Assembly (NCBI GenBank): GCA_017466325.1
Contig: JAFTUK010000037.1
Location: 1 to 64,000, forward strand
DNA from: Bacteroidaceae bacterium
GTDB taxonomy: Bacteria > Bacteroidota > Bacteroidia > Bacteroidales > Bacteroidaceae
Length of the DNA stretch: 64,000 nt
Reading direction: 5' to 3'
Shown here: positions 50,457 to 60,346 of the stretch, piece by piece
Numbering within the stretch: position 1 is the stretch's first letter
Layout: every line of letters starts with the position of its first letter
Program-made: the position numbers and the translations under genes
The notes under the pieces: model-generated
The model's database searches: none
Seen by the model: only the letters and a program-made list of their open reading frames with translations
What the model was told of the DNA's origin: nothing

Positions 50457-51683
50457 ATGAGTTATCTGAATCTACTGAAAGTGGCAATTCGTGCCATACT
50501 CAGCAACAAGTTCCGCTCCTTCCTGAGCATGCTGGGTATAATAATAGGTGTTGCCGCCGTAATAATAATGATGGCCATCGGACAGGGTTCCAAGGAGAAC
50601 GTGAAGGCCGAACTGAGCAAGATGGGCACAAACCTGCTGACCATACGCCCTGGTGCAGAACGGCGCTTTGCCGGTGCACGCCCCGACCCCGCAAGTTTGC
50701 AGACACTGAAGGACGAGGACGTGGAAGCCATCAGGCGCGAAGCAACCCTGGTGACACACGTCTCTGCCGAAGTAACTGCCAGCGGACAGGTCATCTACGG
50801 AAACAAGAACACTACAGCCACGCTCTACGGCGAGAGTCCGGACTATCTGGAAATCAAGAAGTGGGAACTGGCAGAAGGGGACTGCTTCACAGAGGAGGAC
50901 TGCATAAAGAACGCCAAGGTGTGTGTGGTCGGAACAACCGTGGTGGAACAACTCTTCGGTGACAAGAACTACAACTGCATAGGCAAGAACATACGCTTCA
51001 AGAACATTCCCTTCCGTATCGTGGGCATACTCAAGTCAAAGGGATACAACAACTGGGGCATGGACCAGGACAACCTGCTCATAGCCCCGAACACCACGGT
51101 GATGAAGCGTGTGGCCGCACAGACGTGGTACTCTTCGATAGCAGTAAGCGCCCTTAGCGAGGAAATGTCCGAAGCCGCCATTGAAGAGTTGAAGGAAATA
51201 CTGCGCAGAAGCCATAAGATAAAGGAAGGGGACGAAGACAACTTCACCATCCGCTCGCAACAGGAAATGATGGACACCATGTCCTCCACCATGGACGGCA
51301 TCACACTGATACTCGTTGTTGCCGCGGCATTCTCCCTGCTGGTGGCCGGTATCGGCATCATGAACATCATGCTGGTGAGCGTGACGGAGCGCACCAAGGA
51401 AATCGGCCTGCGCATGAGCGTAGGAGCCAGCGGACTGGACATCATGCTGCAGTTCCTCATTGAAAGCATCATGATTTCCTTGACCGGTGCATTCCTGGGT
51501 GTTGCATTGGGATATGGCGGTTCCTTTGCCGCCAAGACATTCCTGATGATGCCCTGCAGTGTGCCCCTGTGGTCAGTATGGCTGAGTTTCGGTGTGTGTG
51601 CCTTCATAGGCATATTCTTCGGTTACCTGCCGGCCCGCAAGGCAGCACGTATGGATCCTATTGAGGCAATACGATACGAGTAG
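50457..51683 (+). CDS. MacB-type ABC transporter permease
   Basis: A 408-residue permease with an N-terminal span (FRSFLSMLGIIIGVAAVIIM), a large periplasmic MacB_PCD domain (about 45-270) and three C-terminal spans of the FtsX family (LLVAGIGIMNIMLVSVTERTKE). The mechano-transmission type of ABC protein expels macrolides, peptides or lipoproteins without passing substrate through the membrane. Last gene of the operon. Confidence 0.94.
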   Translation: MSYLNLLKVAIRAILSNKFRSFLSMLGIIIGVAAVIIMMAIGQGSKENVKAELSKMGTNLLTIRPGAERRFAGARPDPASLQTLKDEDVEAIRREATLVTHVSAEVTASGQVIYGNKNTTATLYGESPDYLEIKKWELAEGDCFTEEDCIKNAKVCVVGTTVVEQLFGDKNYNCIGKNIRFKNIPFRIVGILKSKGYNNWGMDQDNLLIAPNTTVMKRVAAQTWYSSIAVSALSEEMSEAAIEELKEILRRSHKIKEGDEDNFTIRSQQEMMDTMSSTMDGITLILVVAAAFSLLVAGIGIMNIMLVSVTERTKEIGLRMSVGASGLDIMLQFLIESIMISLTGAFLGVALGYGGSFAAKTFLMMPCSVPLWSVWLSFGVCAFIGIFFGYLPARKAARMDPIEAIRYE

Positions 51684-51741
51684 ATTTGCTTAAAAGAAGT
51701 AAAAAACGACTTAAAGCATGCAATATGTCAAATATTTGTTG

Positions 51742-51749
51742 TAAGTTTG
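51742..51749 (+). promoter_or_regulatory. -7 element of the DUF4468 gene
   Basis: TAAGTTTG, 55 bp before the ATG. Confidence 0.45.
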
Positions 51750-51804
51750 CATTTGGAAACACAAGCAAACAAACACAACATTAAGACCTAAAAGATACAT
51801 TGCT

Positions 51805-52479
51805 ATGAAAAAAATTATTCTGATATTGCTGCTCCTTATGCCTGTTATGGCAATGGCTCAGAAGGCAAAGGAAGACAAGAATGCCCCCAAGTACCTTAAA
51901 GGAGCAGTACCTGTGGAGAACGGTATTGTTACCTTCAGCAAGACATTCCGTGTACCTGGCCAAACCGATGCACAGTTGTACGAGAATATGCTGTTCTACG
52001 TGAAGGACAACCTTGTAGTAAAGGGCATCGAGGATGCATGGACCCGCATGCTCAGCGAGGGAAAGGAAGATGGCGTAATAGCTGCACGAGTAGAGGAGTG
52101 GATGGTATTCAGCAAGAAATTCCTGTCTCTTGACCAGACACGTTTTCGCTATCAGATAAACGTAACCACCGGTCAGGGTGCCGTGAAAATCACTGTAACC
52201 CAGGTGTCATACCTTTATGGCGAAGAGTGGCATGAGAGCAAACCCACAGGTATGGGTGGAGAAATCTACCGTGCCGAAGAGTGGATTACCGATGAACATG
52301 CTCTGAACAAGAAGGGGACAAAGGTTCTCTCTGGCAGTGGCAAGTTCCGTCGCAAGACCATAGATCGCGTGAATGAAATCTTCGAGAATGCCATGGACAT
52401 GTTTGAAGAGAAGGTCAAGGAAGAAAAGTCAAGACAACAGGAAACCAAGGTGCAGAAGCGCCAGTTCGTCGTTGAATAA
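51805..52479 (+). CDS. DUF4468 exported protein
   Basis: A 224-residue protein with a signal peptide (1-18, AMA-Q). VPVENGIVTFSKTFRVPG and the rest fit DUF4468, a TBP-like-fold domain found in many Bacteroidetes secreted proteins. The C-terminus is a charged coiled coil (EEKVKEEKSRQQETK). Function unknown. A 79-residue membrane protein gene follows after 11 bp. Confidence 0.87.
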   Translation: MKKIILILLLLMPVMAMAQKAKEDKNAPKYLKGAVPVENGIVTFSKTFRVPGQTDAQLYENMLFYVKDNLVVKGIEDAWTRMLSEGKEDGVIAARVEEWMVFSKKFLSLDQTRFRYQINVTTGQGAVKITVTQVSYLYGEEWHESKPTGMGGEIYRAEEWITDEHALNKKGTKVLSGSGKFRRKTIDRVNEIFENAMDMFEEKVKEEKSRQQETKVQKRQFVVE

Positions 52480-52490
52480 GCAAATTTATC

Positions 52491-52730
52491 ATGGCAAAGG
52501 AAGAACTGAGTTTGGAAGAACAAGTAGAACGAATCAGGGCAAAGCGCAATGGTTCTGGCAATTGGAAAGATCGTGCACGCCGAATCCTGAATAATGTTTT
52601 CCTTATACTGGCCGTATGCGGTGTCGTCACCTACTTCTCAGGAGAAGAGAACCACACCAACGGCATGATGTTGGTTGGCATTGCTATGGCATTCAAGTTG
52701 GTGGAAATCATCATAAGAATCATCAGATAG
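52491..52730 (+). CDS. Small two-span membrane protein
   Basis: A 79-residue protein: charged N-terminal coiled coil (LSLEEQVERIRAKR), then two hydrophobic segments (about 34-50 and 58-77) separated by a short polar turn. Not recognised. Probably on the DUF4468 transcript. Confidence 0.72.
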   Translation: MAKEELSLEEQVERIRAKRNGSGNWKDRARRILNNVFLILAVCGVVTYFSGEENHTNGMMLVGIAMAFKLVEIIIRIIR

Positions 52731-52764
52731 GTGCTAAAACTCCTACTCTACACTACGAAGTAAA

Positions 52765-54999
52765 TTGAAAAGACAACTGACAATACTGGCATTGATAACT
52801 ATAGTGGGCCTACCTTCGTGGGCCCGCTTTGCTGTATCAGGCCAAAGCGATGACTACCTGCTGGAGGACATCCAAAGCGAATACAGAGAACAGGACAACG
52901 ACAGGAATTCCACCTCGTGGGGACGAGATACAACACGTGGAAAACAGAAACCGCTGCCCATGGGAGTCTTCCAGTGGAAAATAGACAAACGGTTGGGAAC
53001 TGTAATACCGACAGAGAATACGGATACGGCTGTACATAATTTCCAAAACTGGAAGATGCAGGATGGAATGACAGGAGCATATTCCCATATCGGCAATACA
53101 GGTTCTGCCCGCCTTTCGCGCATCTTCATGGACAGAAAGGAAGACCGAGACTTCATTTTCCTGACTCCTCTGGATTATTTCCATGAAGGGGTTGCCAAAT
53201 TCCTTTTTACCAACACTAAAAGTCCGATAACCAACATAGCCTATCATTCATGCGGAACAAAACAAAACGGAGAAGATAGAGTCAGAGGGAATTTCGCAAC
53301 AAATATTAATAAGATTTCGGGCATAGGATTCCGGCTTGACTATAACTATGCACGCGGTTACTACTCCAACCAGCAAAACAGTCAATTTGGAGGTATAGTC
53401 TACGGCTATTATCTGGGCGACCGTTATAACATGCATGCCTATATCAACGCAAACCACATGAAAAATGCTGAGAATGGAGGTTTGTTAGATGATACATATA
53501 TAACAGAACCATGGAAATACCAGCAGAAGTTCGGCAGCAAGGATATTCCGGTAAACCTCAACAATACCTGGAACAGGAATGATGACCAGACATATTATCT
53601 GACTCATCGATATAATATGGGATATGACCGCGAAATAGAGGTGCCCGATTCCCTGAAACCACAACCGCCCACTGATTCTGAACTGCTCTACGAACTTGAC
53701 GACTCGGTCCGTGTATTACTTTCTTCCGACAGTGTTGCATGTCAGCAGGTAATTGATTCCCTGCGAACAAAATGGGAGAACGAGTTGGTAAAACCAACGG
53801 AATTCGTTTCTGTGGCAAGTATCATCCATACGTTTCAGATGCGAAATCTGGAACATACCTTTATGGACCAGGGCAACAATTCCTCGTTCTACACCAACAA
53901 ATATTGGGGGGAGGATGGCGACATTAAGGACATAACCAATGTAATGAGTGTGCGCAACACCATAGGATTGGCCATGAACGAAGGTTTCAGGAAATGGGTA
54001 AAAATGGGCCTTACATTCTTTGCCACTCATGAATACAGGCGCTATGGTCTTCCGACCCACCTGCCAGACACAGCCTTCCAGACAAACGAGAGCGAACACG
54101 AAGTGCTGATCGGAGCAGAAATACGAAAATCACAGGGACGCACATTGCACTACAATGCCAATGGCGAGTTCTGTCTGGTGGGGCCTAATGTCGGTGACTT
54201 CAATATCCAAGCAGAAGGCGACCTGAATTTCCGTTTGGGCAAACGTGACTCTGCAACACTGATTGTCCGTGCAAATATACAGAACCAGAAACCGACCTAT
54301 CTGCTACGCAATTACCGCAACGCATACATCAACTGGAATAATAACAACCTCTCGCGCCAATTCCGCACCGGTCTGCAAGGCGAAATCAGGTATAGCCGTA
54401 CACGTACAAGACTGCGTTTCGGTTGGGAGAACCTTACAAATTACACCTACCTGGCCATGGATAACACCCTCAAACCAGGTGCTCCCGAAGGAAGTGTCAT
54501 TCCTGGGGATTACACTCACAATATAGGTGTGCATCAGAGTGATGCCAGTGTGCAGGTATTTACAGCATCCATTTTCCAGGATTTGATATGGAAGGTGTTT
54601 GGATGGGAAAACGAGGTGACATTACAGCACAGCACCAATCAGGATGTACTGCCATTGCCATTGATAAACATATACTCCAACATATATCTGCAATTCCGTA
54701 TAGCCAAGGTTTTGCGTGTGCAATTAGGAGGAGACCTACGCTTCTTTACAGGATACTATGCACCGGATTATTTTGGTGCTGCCGGCATGTTTGCAGTACA
54801 GGATGCCTGTCATACACGCATAAAAAACGGCAATTATCCTATTGTGAACGTGTATGCCAACCTACATTTGAAACACTGCCGAATATACGTCAATGTGGCA
54901 CATGTAAATGCAGGGGCAGGAAACATGTTCCTTGCCCCTCACATGCCCATGAATCCGATGACGATAAATTTCGGTCTTTCATGGAACTTCTTTAATTGA
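52765..54999 (+). CDS. Putative outer-membrane porin (Porin_10 family)
   Basis: A 744-residue outer-membrane protein. It is read from a TTG at 52765 (no ATG fits), giving a signal sequence that ends near WARFA. Most of the length is alternating strand patterns ending in an aromatic residue (FGLSWNFFN), as in beta barrels; the family is the putative porin of Bacteroidetes. A central acidic stretch (PQPPTDSELLYELDDS) breaks the barrel. It likely forms a large diffusion or substrate channel. No TonB-box or plug domain. Confidence 0.85.
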   Translation: MKRQLTILALITIVGLPSWARFAVSGQSDDYLLEDIQSEYREQDNDRNSTSWGRDTTRGKQKPLPMGVFQWKIDKRLGTVIPTENTDTAVHNFQNWKMQDGMTGAYSHIGNTGSARLSRIFMDRKEDRDFIFLTPLDYFHEGVAKFLFTNTKSPITNIAYHSCGTKQNGEDRVRGNFATNINKISGIGFRLDYNYARGYYSNQQNSQFGGIVYGYYLGDRYNMHAYINANHMKNAENGGLLDDTYITEPWKYQQKFGSKDIPVNLNNTWNRNDDQTYYLTHRYNMGYDREIEVPDSLKPQPPTDSELLYELDDSVRVLLSSDSVACQQVIDSLRTKWENELVKPTEFVSVASIIHTFQMRNLEHTFMDQGNNSSFYTNKYWGEDGDIKDITNVMSVRNTIGLAMNEGFRKWVKMGLTFFATHEYRRYGLPTHLPDTAFQTNESEHEVLIGAEIRKSQGRTLHYNANGEFCLVGPNVGDFNIQAEGDLNFRLGKRDSATLIVRANIQNQKPTYLLRNYRNAYINWNNNNLSRQFRTGLQGEIRYSRTRTRLRFGWENLTNYTYLAMDNTLKPGAPEGSVIPGDYTHNIGVHQSDASVQVFTASIFQDLIWKVFGWENEVTLQHSTNQDVLPLPLINIYSNIYLQFRIAKVLRVQLGGDLRFFTGYYAPDYFGAAGMFAVQDACHTRIKNGNYPIVNVYANLHLKHCRIYVNVAHVNAGAGNMFLAPHMPMNPMTINFGLSWNFFN

Positions 55000-55006
55000 T
55001 ATAGAT

Positions 55007-55987
55007 ATGAAGAACATTTACTGGGGATTTATAGGATGCGGTGAAGTGACGGAGCGCAAAAGCGGTCCTGCCTTCAGTCTGATAGAAGGCAGCAGTGTTG
55101 TTGCAGTCATGTCGCGCAACAAGGAAAAAGCAGCCTCCTATGCAGAACGTCACAACATACCACGTTATTACACGGATGCACAATCACTAATAAATGACCC
55201 TCAAGTAAATGCTATATACATTGCCACCCCACCCTCTTCACATGCCACCTACGCCATCATGGCCATGAAAGCCGGCAAACCTGTGTATGTAGAGAAACCC
55301 TTGGCTGCTTCATACATGGATTGTCAGCGCGTAATGCGTATCAGTGCGCAAACCGGGGTTCCATGTTTTGTGGCATACTATCGTCGTTGTCTGCCATATT
55401 TTAATAAGGTAAAGCAACTAATTGCAGAAGGAGCAATAGGCAAGGTCATCAACGTACAGATCAGGTTCTCAGTTCCACCACGCGACCTTGACTACAACAG
55501 TACCAATCTGCCTTGGCGTGTACAACGCGATATTGCCGGAGGCGGATACTTCTATGATTTGGCCCCCCACCAGATAGATCTCCTCCAAGAGTTCTTCGGC
55601 CCTATAGTCCACGTAGGCGGTTTCCATGCCAATCGTGGCGGACTGTATCAGACAGAAGATACAGTTTCCGCATCTTTTGCCTTTCAGGACGGCATGCCGG
55701 GAAGCGGCAGCTGGTGTTTTGTTGGGCATGAAAGTGCAAAGACTGACCAAATTGAGTTGATTGGCGAAAGGGGGCGTATATGCTTCTCTGTCTTTACATA
55801 TAATCCAATTATACTCCAAACCAGTAGTGGCGAGCAGGAGATTACAGTTCCCAATCCCAAACATGTCCAACTTCCGCTTATCCAACAGGTGGTCAAACAT
55901 CTGCAAGGTTCAGACGTATGCACCTCCGATTGCACCTCCGCAACAAGTGTTAACTGGGTTATGGACCGTATCTTGGGCAAGATATAG
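55007..55987 (+). CDS. Gfo/Idh/MocA-family oxidoreductase
   Basis: A 326-residue NAD(P)-dependent sugar-type dehydrogenase. WGFIGCGEVTE at the start is the Rossmann loop, VEKPLAAS carries the catalytic Lys of the EKP motif, and FYDLAPHQIDLL the C-terminal active-site His. Substrates are sugars, inositols or bile-pigment-like molecules (biliverdin reductase). It begins 7 bp after the porin gene, so both share a transcript. Confidence 0.92.
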   Translation: MKNIYWGFIGCGEVTERKSGPAFSLIEGSSVVAVMSRNKEKAASYAERHNIPRYYTDAQSLINDPQVNAIYIATPPSSHATYAIMAMKAGKPVYVEKPLAASYMDCQRVMRISAQTGVPCFVAYYRRCLPYFNKVKQLIAEGAIGKVINVQIRFSVPPRDLDYNSTNLPWRVQRDIAGGGYFYDLAPHQIDLLQEFFGPIVHVGGFHANRGGLYQTEDTVSASFAFQDGMPGSGSWCFVGHESAKTDQIELIGERGRICFSVFTYNPIILQTSSGEQEITVPNPKHVQLPLIQQVVKHLQGSDVCTSDCTSATSVNWVMDRILGKI

Positions 55988-56004
55988 CACACCTCCGACA
56001 CCTC

Positions 56005-56037
56005 AGTACCCAGTCAGTACTCCCGTGAGAGTGCCGA
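56005..56037. repeat. Degenerate single unit of the AGTACTC hairpin family (element D)
   Basis: AGTACTC, CCGTGA, GAGTGCC, GA at 56016-56037 has the same arm as element B at 23439, with an AGTACC fragment just before. It lies between two converging genes. Confidence 0.5.
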
Positions 56038-56179
56038 AACATGATTGGAGAATATTCCCCAGACATCATTTTCCTTGCTCTCTAAATTTGTTCACAAGTA
56101 TGTCTACACAAAGAACTCGGTGAGAGAGCGTATAGGCAACATCTCCACGCTGTTCGGTTCTGTTATAATACCATTCCAG

Positions 56180-57370
56180 TTAGGGCCTATATCGGATGAC
56201 TTTTACGTTAGAGCAGTTTTTAAAGGTATCCCTTTCGACTTTTAACCCTTTGGGGATACGGATTTCATATAGATTGGTACAGGCAGAGAAGGCCGCCTTC
56301 CCTATCTTTCTTACCGATGGGGGAAGGCTGATGTCTGTCAGGCCAGAGCATCCTTGAAAAGCAAGCCATCCTATCTCTGTTACCGACGGAGGAATATCAA
56401 TGCTGTTCAGACTGGAGCAACCTGCGAAAGAACCCTTCTCTATCTTTGTAATAGATGGAGGAATTGTGATATTCTGCAGATTAGAACAACCAAGAAATAC
56501 CATTTTACCAATCCCTGTTACCGATGGTGGGAGACTAACAGTCGTGAGATTGCTGCAAGCCTGAAAAGCGCCATCTCCTATCTCCCTTACTGATGATGGA
56601 ATACTGATGTTCCTCAGACAGGAGCAACCTTGAAAAGTTCCGGATTCAATCTCTGTTATTGATGGAGGAATGACTATACTATACAAACTAGAACAGCCTT
56701 GGAAAGCACCATCCTTAATAGCATTTACCGATGATGGAATGGCAATATTCTCCAAACTGGTGCAGCCAAGAAATGCCATACTCCCAATCACCCTTACTGA
56801 TGACGGAATGGTGACGTTATTTAAGTTGGAGCAACCAGAGAAGACCCAGTTTCCTATCTCCGTTACTGATTCTGGGATAGTGATGCCAACAAGACTTGTG
56901 CATCTTTGGAAAGCGCCATCTTCAATCTTACTTTCCAAAGACATATCTGCAACACCTAATGAAAAAGTATCCATTCCACGGGGCGAGGCAGTAATGTTCT
57001 TCAGACAATCACAACCAAGGAAAGCCATCTTCCCGATTTTTGTTACCAATGGAGGTATGGTGAAATCAATCAAACCTGTACAACCACAGAATGATTTATC
57101 TCCAATTTTCCTTATCCATCGCGGAAGAATAATTTCTTGAAGAGAAAAGCAACCATGGAAAGCCTCATCATCAATCTCTTCCAACCATTCCGGCAAAGAA
57201 ATCTCCTTAAGGTTCTCACAACCATAGAAAACCCTTTTACCTATTTTCCTTACCCACTTGGGTACAATGACTCTCCTTAGTTCTAAACATCCCCTGAAAG
57301 CCTCGTCTTCTAACTCCAATATCCACTCAGGAATAATGCCTACACCGTCCTTGATTTCGTATTTAGCCAT
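56180..57370 (-). CDS. Leucine-rich repeat protein, BspA type, without export signal
   Basis: A 396-residue protein built almost entirely of about sixteen LRR_5 repeats of 23 residues with the pattern I-P-x-S-V-x-x-I-G-x-x-A-F-x-G-C-x-x-L. Unlike most BspA-like adhesins there is no signal peptide, no lipobox and no C-terminal sorting tail; it starts MAKYEIKDGVGIIPEW. It may be cytoplasmic. A TAAAGATA (57394-57401) forms a weak -7 on the minus strand. Confidence 0.85.
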   Translation of the reverse strand: MAKYEIKDGVGIIPEWILELEDEAFRGCLELRRVIVPKWVRKIGKRVFYGCENLKEISLPEWLEEIDDEAFHGCFSLQEIILPRWIRKIGDKSFCGCTGLIDFTIPPLVTKIGKMAFLGCDCLKNITASPRGMDTFSLGVADMSLESKIEDGAFQRCTSLVGITIPESVTEIGNWVFSGCSNLNNVTIPSSVRVIGSMAFLGCTSLENIAIPSSVNAIKDGAFQGCSSLYSIVIPPSITEIESGTFQGCSCLRNISIPSSVREIGDGAFQACSNLTTVSLPPSVTGIGKMVFLGCSNLQNITIPPSITKIEKGSFAGCSSLNSIDIPPSVTEIGWLAFQGCSGLTDISLPPSVRKIGKAAFSACTNLYEIRIPKGLKVERDTFKNCSNVKVIRYRP

Positions 57371-57619
57371 GATAAATCTTCCTTTTCACAAGGTAAAGAT
57401 ACAATTTAACATGCAAAATCACAAATATATTTGAATAATTCCAATTATGCTCATACTGGAAACAAGTCCCCTCTATCTTAACTTGATATGAGATTATTTT
57501 AAAATTCCCAAGTTCACGACTTCCGTCATCAACACCACACTAAGAGAGAGGAAAGGCAGATATTTGTTAAGAAATCCTATAATAATAATGTATGTACCTG
57601 TATAATCGGTTAAAATGCG

Positions 57620-57627
57620 TACCTTTG
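57620..57627 (+). promoter_or_regulatory. -7 element of the calcium ATPase gene
   Basis: TACCTTTG, 30 bp before the ATG. Confidence 0.55.
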
Positions 57628-57657
57628 CACGAAGAATAAAATAAACATACAGACATT

Positions 57658-60345
57658 ATGGAACAAGGTGACCTGCAAAAGGGACTTACCTCGCAGGAGG
57701 TGGAAGACAGTAGACGGAAACACGGTACTAACATTCTCACTCCACCCAAGAAGACTTCATTGTGGATTCAGTTCCTGGAGAAGTTTGAAGACCCCATCAT
57801 ACGCATCCTGCTCTTTGCATGGGTGCTGGCCATGATAATCTCGGCAATACATTGCTGGGGACCCGACCAGAAGGGACTGGAGGCTTTCATAGAACCCGTG
57901 GGCATCTTCTTTGCCATAATGCTGGCAAGCACCATAGGCTTCTTCTTCGAAGCCAAGGCGGCAAAGGCCTTTGAGGTGCTGAACCAGGTGAACGACGACA
58001 TACCGGTGACGGTGGTACGCGACGGACACGTTACCGAAACCACCAGGGCGGACATCGTCGTGGGCGACATAGTGATGCTGGGCACTGGCGACGAGATTCC
58101 TGCGGACGGCATCCTGCTGGAGTCCGTTTCCCTGCAGGTGAACGAATCCACCCTTACCGGCGAACCTCTGATTTCCAAGACTACAACAGAGGCCGACTTC
58201 GACCCGGAGGCCACCTATCCTTCCAACCAGACAATGCGCGGAACCACCGTGGTGGACGGGCACGGCATCATGCAGGTGCAGGCCGTGGGCGACGCCACAG
58301 AGTATGGCAAGGTGAACCAGGGAGCACAGATGGACAACAATCTGGACACTCCCCTTCAGTTGCAACTGAAGCGTCTGGCAGGCATCATCAGCAAGGCCGG
58401 CTACACCATAGCGGCACTGACTTTCCTGGTGCTCACCGCCAAGGTGTTCTTACAGGGCGGAGAGGCCGGCAACTTCTACTACATAGAGCATATCCTAAAC
58501 AATTTCATGATAGCCGTCACCCTGGTGGTGGTATCCGTGCCCGAAGGCCTGCCAATGAGCGTAACGCTGAGCCTGGCACTGAGCATGAACCGCATGCTGA
58601 AGGCCAACAACCTGGTGCGCAAGATGCATGCCTGTGAGACGATGGGAGCCACCACAGTCATCTGTACGGACAAGACCGGCACACTGACACAGAACCAGAT
58701 GCGTGTGAACACAACATCGTTCTTCCCCCTGAAGGAGCAGAAGTTGGCAGAGGACAATGCAAGCATGCTCATACGCGAGGGCATAGCGGTGAACTCCACG
58801 GCAAACCTGAACCGGACGGACGGCACCGTCAAGACCTTGGGTAACCCCACCGAGGCAGCCATGCTGCTTTGGCTTGACGCACAGGGACACGACTATGAGA
58901 AGTTGCGCTCCGGAGCCAGGACAGTGAACCAACTTACCTTCTCCACCGAGCGCAAGTACATGGCCACCGTGGTAGACTCTCCCCTTTTGGGAAGCAAGGT
59001 GCTCTACATGAAGGGCGCACCCGAGATAGTGCTTGGACATTGCAAGGACGTGGCCATGGAAAACGACACAAAGCCTGCCGCCGACATGCGTGCCGACATA
59101 GAATCGCTCCTGCTCTCCTACCAGAATCAGGCCATGCGCACACTGGGATTTGCCTACAAGATACTTACCGACAAGGAAGCAGAGACTCCATACGAGGACG
59201 GCAGGCTGTCGGCCAGGGACCTCACCTATCTGGGTGTGGTGGCCATATCCGACCCCGTCAGGGAGGACGTGCCCCGTGCCGTGGGTGCATGCCGCAAGGC
59301 CGGCATAGACATAAAGATAGTTACTGGCGACACTCCTGCCACCGCACGCGAGATAGCACGTCAGATAGGCATCTGGACACAGGAGGATTCGGACAAGAAC
59401 ATAATCACAGGCCCTGCCTTTGAAGCCCTGTCCGACGAAGAGGCCGCCAAGCGGGTACAGGCTCTGAAGATCATGTGCCGTGCACGTCCCACCGACAAGC
59501 AACGCCTGGTACAACTCCTGCAGGAACAGGATGCCGTAGTGGCCGTGACGGGCGACGGCACCAACGATGCCCCTGCACTGAAGGCGGCACAGGTGGGCCT
59601 TTCCATGGGCGACGGTACCTCCGTGGCCAAGGAGGCAAGCGACATAACCATCCTGGACAACTCCTTCTCCAGCATAGTGCAGGCGGTGATGTGGGGACGC
59701 TCGCTGTACCGCAACATACAGCGCTTCCTCATGTTCCAACTGACCATCAACGTGGTTGCCTGCGCCATAGTGCTCATCGGTTCGCTCATCGGTACCGGCT
59801 CTCCGCTCACCATCACACAGATGCTTTGGGTGAACCTCATCATGGACACCTTTGCAGCCGGCGCCCTGGCATCACTGCCTCCCAGTTGGACCGTGATGCG
59901 CGACCGTCCGCGCCGAAGCGGAGAAAACGGCGACTTCATCATCAGCAAGTCCATGGCAAGGAGCATCTTTGCCACCGGCATCCTCTTCACGGCACTGCTC
60001 GTGGGCGTACTGCTCGTTCTTCAGGACAACGGACACCTGTCTCCCCGAGACCTCAGTTGGTTCTTTACCTTCTTCGTAATGCTTCAGGTTTGGAACATGT
60101 TCAATGCCAAGGCTTTCATGACAGGCCGTTCTACTTTTGCCGGCATCTGGCAGAGCAAGAGTTTCCTGTGGGTCATAGCGCTCATCATTGGCGGCCAGTA
60201 CATCATCGTCACATTTGGAGGCAAGATGTTCAACGTGGTTCCCCTAAGCCTTACGGAATGGCTCTGCATATCCGCCATGACTATGCCCGTGCTTCTCTTC
60301 GGAGAGATAGCACGCCTGATACAAGCAAACAAGACAGTAAAATAA
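57658..60345 (+). CDS. P-type calcium-transporting ATPase (PMCA type)
   Basis: An 895-residue P2B-like cation pump. NESTLTGEP is the actuator TGE motif, CTDKTGTLT has the phosphorylated Asp338, PEGLPMSVTLSL is the metal-site span 4 and VTGDGTNDAPALK the hinge. Ten membrane spans are expected. It exports calcium from the cytoplasm; calmodulin-binding tails of eukaryotic PMCA are absent. The start (ATG at 57658) lacks a clear Shine-Dalgarno, as is normal in Bacteroidetes. The CNNM-like gene follows after 1 bp. Confidence 0.93.
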   Translation: MEQGDLQKGLTSQEVEDSRRKHGTNILTPPKKTSLWIQFLEKFEDPIIRILLFAWVLAMIISAIHCWGPDQKGLEAFIEPVGIFFAIMLASTIGFFFEAKAAKAFEVLNQVNDDIPVTVVRDGHVTETTRADIVVGDIVMLGTGDEIPADGILLESVSLQVNESTLTGEPLISKTTTEADFDPEATYPSNQTMRGTTVVDGHGIMQVQAVGDATEYGKVNQGAQMDNNLDTPLQLQLKRLAGIISKAGYTIAALTFLVLTAKVFLQGGEAGNFYYIEHILNNFMIAVTLVVVSVPEGLPMSVTLSLALSMNRMLKANNLVRKMHACETMGATTVICTDKTGTLTQNQMRVNTTSFFPLKEQKLAEDNASMLIREGIAVNSTANLNRTDGTVKTLGNPTEAAMLLWLDAQGHDYEKLRSGARTVNQLTFSTERKYMATVVDSPLLGSKVLYMKGAPEIVLGHCKDVAMENDTKPAADMRADIESLLLSYQNQAMRTLGFAYKILTDKEAETPYEDGRLSARDLTYLGVVAISDPVREDVPRAVGACRKAGIDIKIVTGDTPATAREIARQIGIWTQEDSDKNIITGPAFEALSDEEAAKRVQALKIMCRARPTDKQRLVQLLQEQDAVVAVTGDGTNDAPALKAAQVGLSMGDGTSVAKEASDITILDNSFSSIVQAVMWGRSLYRNIQRFLMFQLTINVVACAIVLIGSLIGTGSPLTITQMLWVNLIMDTFAAGALASLPPSWTVMRDRPRRSGENGDFIISKSMARSIFATGILFTALLVGVLLVLQDNGHLSPRDLSWFFTFFVMLQVWNMFNAKAFMTGRSTFAGIWQSKSFLWVIALIIGGQYIIVTFGGKMFNVVPLSLTEWLCISAMTMPVLLFGEIARLIQANKTVK

Positions 60346-60346
60346 C

